A program made the position numbers and the translations under genes. Shown here in pieces: positions 41,484 to 49,350 of a stretch of 63,635 bases of DNA. Numbering within the stretch: position 1 is the stretch's first letter; each line of letters opens with the position of its first letter. The notes under the pieces are model-generated. The model had not been told where the DNA came from. It searched no databases and was given only the letters and a program-made list of their open reading frames with translations. The DNA comes from Actinomadura harenae (GTDB lineage Bacteria > Actinomycetota > Actinomycetes > Streptosporangiales > Streptosporangiaceae): NCBI RefSeq assembly GCF_003696215.1, contig NZ_RFFG01000050.1:1-63635 (forward strand). Reading direction: 5' to 3'.

Positions 41484-42578
41484 ATGTCCGAGCGGGAACC
41501 CGCGGGAGCGGCCCTCCGGGGGGTCGCCTACGACACCGGGACGAACTTCATGACGGGTCAGGGGGACCTGTCGCGCGTCGTGTGGAGCGAGCGCCACATG
41601 ACGGAGGAGATCTCCCTCATCGCCGACCAGCTGAACTGCAACAGCGTGACCGTCTACGGCAGCGACCACGGCAGGCTGGAGGCGGCCTCGCGCGCCGCGG
41701 CCGAACGCGACCTGCGCGTGCGGTTGCAGCCGCGGCTGGCCGACCGTCCCCAGGCGGACGTCATCGACCACCTCGCCGAGGCCGCGCGGCTGGCCGAGAC
41801 GCTGCGCGACGACGGGGCGGACGTCGAGCTCACCGTCGGCGCCGTCCACCTGATCTTCACTCCGGGCATCGCCCCCGGCGAGCCGTACCACCAGCGCATG
41901 GCGAACGCCTACGCCGACCTCGACCACTACCTGCTCGAGCCGGACGGGCGGATCGACTTCCACGAGGCCGCGCCGCGCCTGAACGACTTCCTCGGCCGGG
42001 CCGCGGCGACCGCCCGCGACCTGTTCCACGGGCCGCTGAGCTACTCGGCCGCGATGTTCGAGGAGGTCGACTGGACGCTCTTCGACAGCATCGGGCTGAT
42101 GTACCAGTACCTCCCCGCGTACCTGCCGACGGCGGCGGAGCACGTCGCCGAGATCGCCCCGTACCACAAGTGGGGCAAGCCGGTCGACATCGCCGAGTTC
42201 GGCACCGCCACCTACCGGGGCGCCGAGGAGATGGCGTTCCGCTTCTACGACATCGTCGACCGCTACGTCGATCCCCCGGTCGTCCTCGACCGCTACACGC
42301 GGGACGAGAGCGCGCAGGCCGCCTACCACCTGAAGATGTTCGGCGTCTTCGAGCAGGCCGGGGTCCGGGGCGTGACGGTGTCGGAGCTCGTCCACCCGAC
42401 CCACCCGCACTCCGAGGACCCGCGCCTGGACCTCGACACCGCCAGCATGTGCGTCGTCAAGACCGTCCGCGACGACTTCGCCGACCCCGCCTCGGACTAC
42501 CGGCTGGAGCCGAAGGAGTCCTTCCACGCGATCGCGGACCACTACGCCCACGTCGGCTTCCAGGAAGCGCTGCGCTGA
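41484..42578 (+). CDS. TIM-barrel, glycoside-hydrolase-like protein of unknown function
   Basis: 364 residues; ribosome site AAGGGAG. The start GVAYDTGTNF, the segment FDSIGLMYQYLPAY and the strand-end KPVDIAEFGTATYRGAE, with a conserved Glu, suggest a clan GH-A-like barrel. No substrate is evident and there is no signal peptide, so it acts in the cytoplasm. It is an odd member of an operon between a condensation enzyme and a P450. A role in deglycosylation, as in self-protecting glycosylation schemes, is one guess; a non-hydrolytic use of the barrel is another. Confidence 0.6.
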   Translation: MSEREPAGAALRGVAYDTGTNFMTGQGDLSRVVWSERHMTEEISLIADQLNCNSVTVYGSDHGRLEAASRAAAERDLRVRLQPRLADRPQADVIDHLAEAARLAETLRDDGADVELTVGAVHLIFTPGIAPGEPYHQRMANAYADLDHYLLEPDGRIDFHEAAPRLNDFLGRAAATARDLFHGPLSYSAAMFEEVDWTLFDSIGLMYQYLPAYLPTAAEHVAEIAPYHKWGKPVDIAEFGTATYRGAEEMAFRFYDIVDRYVDPPVVLDRYTRDESAQAAYHLKMFGVFEQAGVRGVTVSELVHPTHPHSEDPRLDLDTASMCVVKTVRDDFADPASDYRLEPKESFHAIADHYAHVGFQEALR

Positions 42579-42597
42579 CATCCGCCAGGAGGATCCC

Positions 42598-43866
42598 ATG
42601 GCGGCTTCGCCCGTCACCCCCGAGAACACCGAAAGCACGGAGAACACCGAGCCCGCCGGCGACGCGCCGGACTATCCCCTCACCCGCGAGTGCCCCTACA
42701 GCGCGCCCGGCGGCACCGCGGGGCTGCACGCCGACGGCCCGCTCCAGCGCGTCCGCCTGTACGACGGGCGGACGACCTGGCTGGCCACCGGCCCCGCCGA
42801 GGTGCGGGCGCTGCTGTCGGACAAGCGCATGTCCAGCCGGTCGGACTTCCCCGACTACCCCGTCCTCGACGAGCGCCACCTGCACATGCGCGGCACCCGG
42901 GAGATGGCCAAGGAGGAGGACGGCGGCTTCGCGGGCGCCCTGTTCGGCGTCGACCCGCCCGAGCACACCCGGCAGCGGCAGCTGCTGATCCCCCACTTCA
43001 CGGCCCGCCGGATCGCCGTGCACCGCCCGGAGATCCAGCGCATCGTGGACGAGCGGATCGACGCCATGCTCGCCCAGGGGCCGCCCGCCGACCTGATGCC
43101 CGCCTTCGCCGCGCCGATCCCGATGATGGTGGTCTGCGCCTTCCTCGGCGTCCCGTACGAGGACCGGGAGCACTTCGAGAAACCGGCCCGGGACCTGTTC
43201 GACCCCGGCCGTGCCGACGCGGCGATGGAGGAGCTGTCCGGCTACCTGGCGCGGCTGGTCGGCGAGCGCCGGTCCGAGCTGCGCGGCGGCCTGCTCGCCG
43301 ACCTGATGGACGACCGGGTCGCGGGCGGCGCCATGGCGGTCGACGAGGCGATCCAGTTCGCCTTCGCGATCCTCGTCGCGGGCACCGTCACCTCCACGAG
43401 CGCCATCGCGCTCGGCACGCTGGCCCTGCTCGACACCCCCGGTCAGTACGCCGCGCTGCGCGACGACCCGGACCTGATCCCCGGCGCGGTCGACGAGATC
43501 CTCCGGCACGTGTCGCTGGTCGAGCAGCTCGCCCGCGTCGCCACCGAGGACGTCGAGGTCGCCGGCCAGGTCGTCCGGGCGGGGGACGGCCTGCTGGTCA
43601 GCTTCGCCGCGGCCAACCTGGACCCGAGCGTGACGTCCCACCCGGGCGAGTTCGACGTGACCCGCCCGCCGGACCACCACTTCGCCTTCGGGTACGGGCT
43701 GCACCGCTGCCTCGGCCACAACCTGGCCCGGCTGGAACTGGAGATCGTGTTCCGCTCGCTGACCGAGCGGTTCCCGGGGCTGCGTCCCGCCGTCCCGGTC
43801 GCGGAGATCCCCGCCTTCAACGACGCCACCGTGCAGAAGCTGCTGGCGTTCCCGGTCACCTGGTGA
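42598..43866 (+). CDS. Cytochrome P450 with altered I-helix
   Basis: This 422-residue P450 has ExxR in DEILRHVSLVE and heme loop FAFGYGLHRCLGHNLARLE with Cys371. The I-helix reads ILVAGTVTSTSAIALG, so Val264 stands where the conserved acidic residue (usually Asp) would be. That acid normally helps deliver protons for O-O cleavage. The enzyme may use substrate-assisted protonation, perform an unusual reaction, or be impaired. The N-terminal 20 residues are Thr/Glu-rich and unordered. AGGAGG lies five bases before the ATG. It is paralogous to the P450 at 38862. Confidence 0.9.
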   Translation: MAASPVTPENTESTENTEPAGDAPDYPLTRECPYSAPGGTAGLHADGPLQRVRLYDGRTTWLATGPAEVRALLSDKRMSSRSDFPDYPVLDERHLHMRGTREMAKEEDGGFAGALFGVDPPEHTRQRQLLIPHFTARRIAVHRPEIQRIVDERIDAMLAQGPPADLMPAFAAPIPMMVVCAFLGVPYEDREHFEKPARDLFDPGRADAAMEELSGYLARLVGERRSELRGGLLADLMDDRVAGGAMAVDEAIQFAFAILVAGTVTSTSAIALGTLALLDTPGQYAALRDDPDLIPGAVDEILRHVSLVEQLARVATEDVEVAGQVVRAGDGLLVSFAAANLDPSVTSHPGEFDVTRPPDHHFAFGYGLHRCLGHNLARLELEIVFRSLTERFPGLRPAVPVAEIPAFNDATVQKLLAFPVTW

Positions 43867-43874
43867 GGAGCGTC

Positions 43875-45206
43875 ATGCAGGAACGACAACCGATCGCGGT
43901 GATCGGGCTCGGATACGTGGGCCTGTGCGTGGCCGCGGCGCTCGCCGAGTCGGGGTTCGACGTCGTCGGCGTGGACAAGGCCGCCGGCCTGGTCGACGAC
44001 CTGGGCCGGGGGGTGGTCCGCTCCCGGGAGCCCGGCGTGGCGGACACCGCGCGCCGCGCCCTGTCCGAGGGGCGCCTGCGCGCCACGACCGACTACGCGG
44101 CCGTCGCGGACGCCGAGGTCGTCGTCATCACGGTCGGGACCCCGGTCACCCCCGACCTGAAGCTGGCGGACGCGCAGCTCCGCGGGGCCTGCACGGAACT
44201 GGCCCGGCACCTGCGCGCCGGGCAGCTCGTGATCTGCAAGAGCACCGTCCCGCCCGGGACGACCCGGGACCTGGTGCTGCCGCTGCTGGAGGGCGGCGGC
44301 CTGGAGGCGGGCCGGGACTTCCGGCTGGCCTTCTGCCCCGAGCGGCTGGCCGAGGGCACGGCGCTGGCCGACCTGCGGGCCCTGCCGATCGTGGTCGGCG
44401 GGCTCGACGAGCGCAGCACCGCCGAGGCCGCGGAGTTCTGGCAGAAGTCCCTGAACGTCCCGGCCATCCCGCAGGACACGCTGGAGGCCGCCGAGATCGT
44501 CAAGCTGGCCGACAACTGGTGGATCGACCTGAACATCGCGCTGGCCAACGAGCTGGCCAGGTTCTGCTCGCTGTTCGGGGTGGACGTCCTGGACGTCATC
44601 TCCGCGGCCAACTCCATCAAGAAGGGCAACGGCAACGTCAACATCCTGCTGCCCAGCGTCGGCGTCGGCGGGTCGTGCCTGACCAAGGACCCGTGGATGG
44701 TCTGGCAGACCGCCGCGCGGCACGGCCTGACCGTCCGCACCCCCGAGGTCGGACGGCTGTCCAACGACGAGATGCCCGCCTACACCGCGCGGCTCGTCCT
44801 CGACGACCTCGCCGAGCGGGGCCTCGACCCGAAGACCGCGACGGTCGCGGTGCTCGGCCTGGCGTTCAAGAACAACACCGGCGACCTGCGGGAGACCCCG
44901 GTGAAGGGCGTGGTCGACGAGCTGGCCGCGGCCGGGGTGCGGCTGCGGGCGTACGACCCGATGGTGGAGCCCGACCAGGCCGAGGAGCTGTTCGGGCTGC
45001 GGCCCGGCGACTCCCTGACCGAGACCGTCCGGGGCGCCGACTGCGTCGCCGTCCTCGCGCTCCACAAGGAGTTCGAGGACATCGACTTCGCCGCGCTGCC
45101 CGTCGCCGACTCCTGCCTGGTGCTGGACGGACGCGCCTACTACCCGAAGGAGAAGATCGCGATGCTGCGCGAACTCGGCTACCGCTACCGGGGGATCGGC
45201 CGATGA
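43875..45206 (+). CDS. Nucleotide-sugar 6-dehydrogenase (UDP/dTDP-glucose dehydrogenase family)
   Basis: 443 residues. The NAD motif is IAVIGLGYVGLCVAAALA, and the catalytic Cys is in LLPSVGVGGSCLTKDPWMV. The family block EIVKLADNWWIDLNIALANE carries an unusual WW. It oxidises C-6 of an NDP-hexose to the uronic acid using two NAD+. With the decarboxylase that overlaps its end, it converts NDP-glucose to an NDP-pentose or 4-keto-pentose, as proposed for the maduropeptin amino sugar. The thymidylyltransferase in this window suggests dTDP as the carrier nucleotide, though UDP remains possible. Starts nine bases after the P450 stop. Confidence 0.9.
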   Translation: MQERQPIAVIGLGYVGLCVAAALAESGFDVVGVDKAAGLVDDLGRGVVRSREPGVADTARRALSEGRLRATTDYAAVADAEVVVITVGTPVTPDLKLADAQLRGACTELARHLRAGQLVICKSTVPPGTTRDLVLPLLEGGGLEAGRDFRLAFCPERLAEGTALADLRALPIVVGGLDERSTAEAAEFWQKSLNVPAIPQDTLEAAEIVKLADNWWIDLNIALANELARFCSLFGVDVLDVISAANSIKKGNGNVNILLPSVGVGGSCLTKDPWMVWQTAARHGLTVRTPEVGRLSNDEMPAYTARLVLDDLAERGLDPKTATVAVLGLAFKNNTGDLRETPVKGVVDELAAAGVRLRAYDPMVEPDQAEELFGLRPGDSLTETVRGADCVAVLALHKEFEDIDFAALPVADSCLVLDGRAYYPKEKIAMLRELGYRYRGIGR

Positions 45207-46186
45207 GCGGGACCCGCGTCGTCGTCACCGGCGGGTCCGGGTTCGTCGGGAGCCACCTGGTCGAGAGCCTGCTCGCCCGCGGCCACGAGGTGACCGTGTT
45301 CGACGGGGCCGCGCCGCCGCCGGACGGCGGAGGCGACCTGGTCGAGCACGTCCGCGGGGACGTCCGGGACCCGGACGCGCTGGCCAGGGCCGTCCGGCCC
45401 GGCGTGGACGTCGTCTACCACCTGGCCGCGATGGTCGGCGTCGACCAGTACCTCGCCAAGCCGCTGGAGGTCATCGACGTCAACTTCACCGGGACCCGCA
45501 ACGTCCTGGAGCTGGCCGCGAAGGCCGGGTCCCGGGTCGTGGTCGCGAGCACCAGCGAGGTGTTCGGCAAGAACCCCGACGTCCCCTGGCGCGAGGACGG
45601 CGACCGGGTCCTCGGCCCGACCACCGCCGACCGCTGGACGTACTCGTCCAGCAAGGCGCTCACCGAGCACCTCACCTTCGCCTTCGCCAAGGCCCACGGG
45701 CTGGACGCGAGCGTGGTCCGGTACTTCAACGTCTACGGCCCGCGCCAGCGTCCCGCGTACCTCGTCAGCCGCAGCCTGCACCGGGCGCTCAACGGCCTGC
45801 CGCCGGTCGTGTACGACCAGGGCCGGCAGACCCGCTGCTTCACCTACGTCGCCGACGTCGTCGCGGGCACCGTCCTCGCGGGCACGCACCCGGACGCGAT
45901 CGGCGACGTCTTCAACATCGGCAGCATGACCGAGACGACCATCGCCGAGGCCGTGCGGCTCATCGCGTCGCTCACCGGCTCGGCCGCGCCCGTGCCCGTG
46001 GACACGGCCACCGCGCTCGGCTCGGCCTACGAGGACCTGCCCCGGCGCGTCCCGGACAACACCAAGGCCCGCAAGGTCCTCGGCTGGGACTGCGGCACGA
46101 CGCTGCCGGAGGGCCTGGCCAAGACCGTCGCATGGGCCCGCGCCAACCCGTGGTGGCTGGAGCAGTCCGACAGCGGCGCCGCCTGA
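45203..46186 (+). CDS. NDP-glucuronate decarboxylase (ArnA/UXS-type SDR)
   Basis: The 327-residue extended SDR protein has the Rossmann motif VVVTGGSGFVGSHLVES and the catalytic pair YxxxK in WTYSSSKALTEH. The decarboxylase hallmarks are STSEVFG, carrying the Ser-Glu pair of ArnA, and the Arg of GRQTRCFTYVADVV. These separate it from 4-epimerases and 4,6-dehydratases. The reaction is NDP-glucuronate to NDP-4-keto-xylose or NDP-xylose plus CO2. A 4-keto product would be the right substrate for the C-methyltransferase at 28658. Start overlaps the dehydrogenase stop (ATGA). Confidence 0.88.
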   Translation: MSGTRVVVTGGSGFVGSHLVESLLARGHEVTVFDGAAPPPDGGGDLVEHVRGDVRDPDALARAVRPGVDVVYHLAAMVGVDQYLAKPLEVIDVNFTGTRNVLELAAKAGSRVVVASTSEVFGKNPDVPWREDGDRVLGPTTADRWTYSSSKALTEHLTFAFAKAHGLDASVVRYFNVYGPRQRPAYLVSRSLHRALNGLPPVVYDQGRQTRCFTYVADVVAGTVLAGTHPDAIGDVFNIGSMTETTIAEAVRLIASLTGSAAPVPVDTATALGSAYEDLPRRVPDNTKARKVLGWDCGTTLPEGLAKTVAWARANPWWLEQSDSGAA

Positions 46187-46224
46187 GCGCCCGGAACGCG
46201 TTCGGAGACCGGAAGGAGAGTTCG

Positions 46225-47094
46225 GTGGGGGAAATGGTGCACGTCCCGGGAGGGACGTTCCAGCAGGGGTCGCCCCCGTGGCTGCTGGACCTGCTCGAGG
46301 CCAGTGACCAGCCGCTTCCCCGCATCTGGTTCGCCGACGAGACGCCCCAGCACACCCGCGTCCTGGAGCCCTACCGGATCGACCGGCACCCCGTCACGGT
46401 CGCCGAGTTCGCCGAGTTCGCCGAGCGCACCGGCCATGTCACCGACGCCGAGGAACGCGGGTTCGGGCTCGTCTACACCGAACGGGGCTGGCGGGAGCTC
46501 GACGGCGTGAGCTGGCGGGCGCCGGGCGGCCCGGGCACCTCGTCCAAGGGCATGGGCGACCACCCGGTCGTCCACGTCTCCTGGCTCGACTGCGTGAGCT
46601 ACGCCGAGTGGGCGGGCAAGCGTCTGCCGACCGAGTCCGAGTGGGAGTTCGCGGCGCGCGGCGGCCCGGAGTTCCGGATCTGGCCGTGGGGCGACACCTG
46701 GGATGTCCGCAACGCCAACACCGCCGAGTTCCACGCGGGCGCGCTCAACGCCCTCGGCGGCTGGAAGGCGTGGTGGGAGGCGACCTGCGCCGAGGACGGC
46801 CCGATCCCCCGCACGACCCCGGTCGGCGCCTTCTCCAAGGGCGGCGACAGCCCCTTCGGCTGCGCCGACATGGGCGGAAACGTCTACGAGTGGACGTCGA
46901 CGCTCTCCCACCTCTACGACGACGCCACCGAGTGCGACCCCAGCGTCCAGGCGGCCATGGGCCGCTACCGGGTCATCCGCGGGGGCTCCTGGATGAACTT
47001 CCGCCACCAGACCCGGTGCAGCGAGCGCATGCACGGCGACCCGACCGGCTGGTCGTCCTTCGCGCACGGCTTCCGCTGCGCGAAGGACGCCTGA
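46225..47094 (+). CDS. SUMF1/formylglycine-generating-enzyme-fold protein without the FGE Cys pair
   Basis: 289 residues; GTG start with AAGGAG six bases upstream. It follows the SUMF1 (EgtB/FGE-like) fold throughout: MVHVPGGTFQQGS, RIDRHPVTVAEFAEF, PTESEWEFAARGG, FGCADMGGNVYEWTS, VIRGGSWMNFRHQTRCSER and GFRCAKDA. True formylglycine enzymes bind copper with two Cys five apart; here only the second is present (Arg at the first). It is therefore unlikely to make formylglycine. Other SUMF1-fold enzymes are iron oxygenases forming C-S bonds (EgtB/OvoA). The sulfur-related gene next door makes that comparison interesting, but the iron-binding His set was not confirmed. Confidence 0.8.
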   Translation: MGEMVHVPGGTFQQGSPPWLLDLLEASDQPLPRIWFADETPQHTRVLEPYRIDRHPVTVAEFAEFAERTGHVTDAEERGFGLVYTERGWRELDGVSWRAPGGPGTSSKGMGDHPVVHVSWLDCVSYAEWAGKRLPTESEWEFAARGGPEFRIWPWGDTWDVRNANTAEFHAGALNALGGWKAWWEATCAEDGPIPRTTPVGAFSKGGDSPFGCADMGGNVYEWTSTLSHLYDDATECDPSVQAAMGRYRVIRGGSWMNFRHQTRCSERMHGDPTGWSSFAHGFRCAKDA

Positions 47095-47136
47095 ACAGGG
47101 ACGCCTGAAGAGGGACGCCTGAGCAAGGACGCCTGA
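47085..47136 (+). repeat. 14-base tandem repeat carrying stop codons
   Basis: GGACGCCTGA occurs at 47085, 47099, 47113 and 47127. The first TGA is the stop of the SUMF1-fold gene. Because the period is 14, the later TGAs fall in all three frames. Confidence 0.85.
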
Positions 47137-47164
47137 CCGCGCCCCGAGACGAACGAGGAGACCG

Positions 47165-47431
47165 ATGATCAGGATTCTCATCCCCTCGGTGTGGAGCCCC
47201 GACGGCCGCACCGCCTTCGAGGGCGCCGAGGGACCCCTGCCCGACGTCGTCCGGCGCTTCGCCGACGACCACCCCTGGATCGCGGGACGGCTGTTCGGCC
47301 CGGACGGCGCGCCCCTGCTCCACGTCAACCTCGTCGTCGACGACGAGCTCGTCCCCCGGCGGAGCCGGGACGCCGCGGTCGTCGGCGCCGGGAGCACCGT
47401 CACCATCCTCGCGCCGATGGCGGGGGGCTGA
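47165..47431 (+). CDS. ThiS/MoaD-like beta-grasp protein with terminal Gly-Gly
   Basis: 88 residues; GAGGAG before the ATG. The order of strands and the ending AAVVGAGSTVTILAPMAGG match sulfur-carrier proteins of the ThiS/MoaD type, in which the C-terminal Gly is adenylated and converted to a thiocarboxylate. The N-terminal strand MIRILIPSVW and LHVNLVVDDELV fit MoaD-like folds. No E1-like activating enzyme is next to it, so a housekeeping one may be shared, as shown for some antibiotic pathways. A sulfur-transfer role with the desulfurase at 30008 is inference; it could also be an unrelated beta-grasp protein. Confidence 0.7.
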   Translation: MIRILIPSVWSPDGRTAFEGAEGPLPDVVRRFADDHPWIAGRLFGPDGAPLLHVNLVVDDELVPRRSRDAAVVGAGSTVTILAPMAGG

Positions 47432-47433
47432 CC

Positions 47434-48402
47434 GTGCGCCGGATCGTCCTGGAACGGCAGGGTCCGCCGGACGTCATGCGCGTCGCGGACGCCGCCGAGC
47501 CCGAACCGGGCGACGGCGAGGTCCTGGTGCGGGTGACGGTCTCCGGGGTCAACGTCGTCGACCTGTTCCAGCGGTCGGGCGCCTACCGCGTCGCGCTCCC
47601 CTTCACGCCCGGCATGGAGGGCGCCGGCGTGGTGCTGCGCACGGGCCCGGGCGTCACGGGCGTGCGTCCCGGCGCCCGCGTCGGATGGGCGGTGCCCTCG
47701 GCGTCCTACGCCACGCACTGCGCCGTCCCCGCCGACCGCCTGATCCCCCTCCCCGACGACGTCACGGACGAGGACGCCGTCGCCGCGCTCGTCCAGGGGA
47801 TGACCGCGCACATGCTCGCCGTCGACGTCGTCCCGCTGAAGGAGGGCGACACCTGCCTCGTGCACGCGGCGGGCGGCGGCGTCGGCGGGCTGCTCTGCCG
47901 GCTCGCCGTGCTGCGCGGCGCGCGGGTGATCGGCACGGCCTCCGGCCCCGCGAAGGCGAAGGCCGCCGAGGAGTCCGGCGCCGGGGACGTCGTCGACTAC
48001 TCCGACGGCGTGTTCGCCGACCGCGTCCTCGCGCTCACCGGCGGACGCGGCGTGGACGTGGTCTACGACGCCGTCGGCCGCGACACCTTCGACCAGGGCC
48101 TGGCCTGCCTGCGCCCGCGCGGCACGTTCGTGTCGTACGGCCAGACCGGCGGGCCCGTCGGGGCCGTGGACCTCGGCGCGCTCCAGGGCTCGCTGTTCCT
48201 CACCAAACCGTCCCTCGGACGGTACGACCGCACCCCCGAGCTGGTGCGCCGCCGCGCCGCCGCCGTCCTCGGGCTGGTGCGCGAGGGGACGCTGCGCCCG
48301 CGCGTCCACGGCGTCCACGCGCTGGAGGACGCCCCCGCCGCGCACCGGGCCGTCGAGTCCCGGGAGGCGGCGGGCAAGGTGCTCCTGTCCCCCGCGTCCT
48401 GA
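47434..48402 (+). CDS. Quinone oxidoreductase/zeta-crystallin-like MDR protein
   Basis: This 322-residue MDR protein lacks zinc ligands. It has GVNVVDLFQRSGAY, FTPGMEGAGVVLRTG and the NADPH motif VHAAGGGVGGLLCRLAVL, followed by VDVVYDAVGRDTFDQGL. It would reduce quinones or enones with NADPH. It begins two bases after the ThiS/MoaD-like gene and closes the operon that began at 38862. The substrate is unknown; reduction of an oxidised core or quinone-like intermediate is possible, as is a protective role. Only 19 bases separate it from the convergent lipoprotein gene, with no clear hairpin. Confidence 0.85.
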   Translation: MRRIVLERQGPPDVMRVADAAEPEPGDGEVLVRVTVSGVNVVDLFQRSGAYRVALPFTPGMEGAGVVLRTGPGVTGVRPGARVGWAVPSASYATHCAVPADRLIPLPDDVTDEDAVAALVQGMTAHMLAVDVVPLKEGDTCLVHAAGGGVGGLLCRLAVLRGARVIGTASGPAKAKAAEESGAGDVVDYSDGVFADRVLALTGGRGVDVVYDAVGRDTFDQGLACLRPRGTFVSYGQTGGPVGAVDLGALQGSLFLTKPSLGRYDRTPELVRRRAAAVLGLVREGTLRPRVHGVHALEDAPAAHRAVESREAAGKVLLSPAS

Positions 48403-48421
48403 GGTCCCGGGCGTCCCGTCC

Positions 48422-49276
48422 CTAGTCGCAGCCCTCGAACTGGGGGACGGCGACCACCGACAGGTCCAGACCGGAGCCGCCGAACCAGCGGCGCAGGGAC
48501 CTGGCCATCGAGCCGTCCTGGTACATCCGGGTGATCGCCTTGTTGACGGCCTCGCAGCCGTCCGGGTCGCCGGGGCGCATGCCGATGCCGGTGCGCTGTT
48601 CCCCGAACCGCGCGCCGAGCAGCCGGAACGCCGTGCCCTGCTGGTTGCGGAGCCCGGCCAGGATGGTGTCGTTCGTGGTGATCGCGTCGATCCTGCCGTC
48701 CCGGAGCATCGCGGTGCACTGCGCGTACCCGTCGGTCCGCACCGGCACCGCCGGGACGCGCAGCCCCTTGATGACCAGGTCGGACGCGCCCGCGCCCTTG
48801 ACCGCGCAGATCGGGCGCCCGGCGAGGTCGTGCACGTTCTGGATGCGCCGCTCGCCGGAGCGGACGAGGATGTCCTGGTAGGACGGCACGTACGGCCCGG
48901 CGAAGGCGATCCGCGCCTTCCAGTCCGCCCGCACCCAGTACGTGAGGATCATGTCGACGCTCCTGTCCTTCAGCAGGAGCCGCTCGCGGTCCGCGGCCGC
49001 CGCCGGGACGATCCTGACGCGTTTCCCGAGGGCCTTCGCGACGTAGGCGGCGACGTCCACGTCCAGGCCCTCGAACGTGCCGTCGCGCCGGCGTCCGCCG
49101 ATCCCCGGCAGGTCCGGCCGCACCCCGGCGACCAGGGTCTCCTTCGCGAGCAGACCGGACTCGGCCCGCGCGTAGGGCAGGCAGCCGGTCACGGCCGTGC
49201 CCGCCGCCAGGCACGCCGCCACCGTCCATGCCGCCGCCGGCCACGCCGCCGCCGGCCGCGCCGCGCGTCCGGGCAT
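48422..49276 (-). CDS. Extracellular solute-binding lipoprotein (family 3)
   Basis: 284 residues. The N-terminus is a lipoprotein signal with lipobox TAVTGC, so the mature protein is tethered outside the membrane. The body matches amino-acid-type binding proteins: FEGLDVDVAAYVAKALGKRVRIVPA, MILTYWVRADWKARIAFAGPY, IQNVHDLAGRPICAVKGAGA. No permease or ATPase genes are adjacent, so it works with a distant transporter, acts as a sensor, or sequesters a compound. The second in-frame ATG is chosen for its GGAGAG spacing. Confidence 0.8.
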   Translation of the reverse strand: MPGRAARPAAAWPAAAWTVAACLAAGTAVTGCLPYARAESGLLAKETLVAGVRPDLPGIGGRRRDGTFEGLDVDVAAYVAKALGKRVRIVPAAAADRERLLLKDRSVDMILTYWVRADWKARIAFAGPYVPSYQDILVRSGERRIQNVHDLAGRPICAVKGAGASDLVIKGLRVPAVPVRTDGYAQCTAMLRDGRIDAITTNDTILAGLRNQQGTAFRLLGARFGEQRTGIGMRPGDPDGCEAVNKAITRMYQDGSMARSLRRWFGGSGLDLSVVAVPQFEGCD

Positions 49277-49350
49277 GATCACTCTCCGCATGGCGCGCAC
49301 GCTAGCAACGCCAAGGGACTCACAACGGAAGAACGGCCACAAAGGGACGT

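Noticed and set aside
46225..47094. Functional formylglycine-generating enzyme with a sulfatase partner
   Set aside because: One of the two copper-binding Cys is missing and no sulfatase is encoded nearby.
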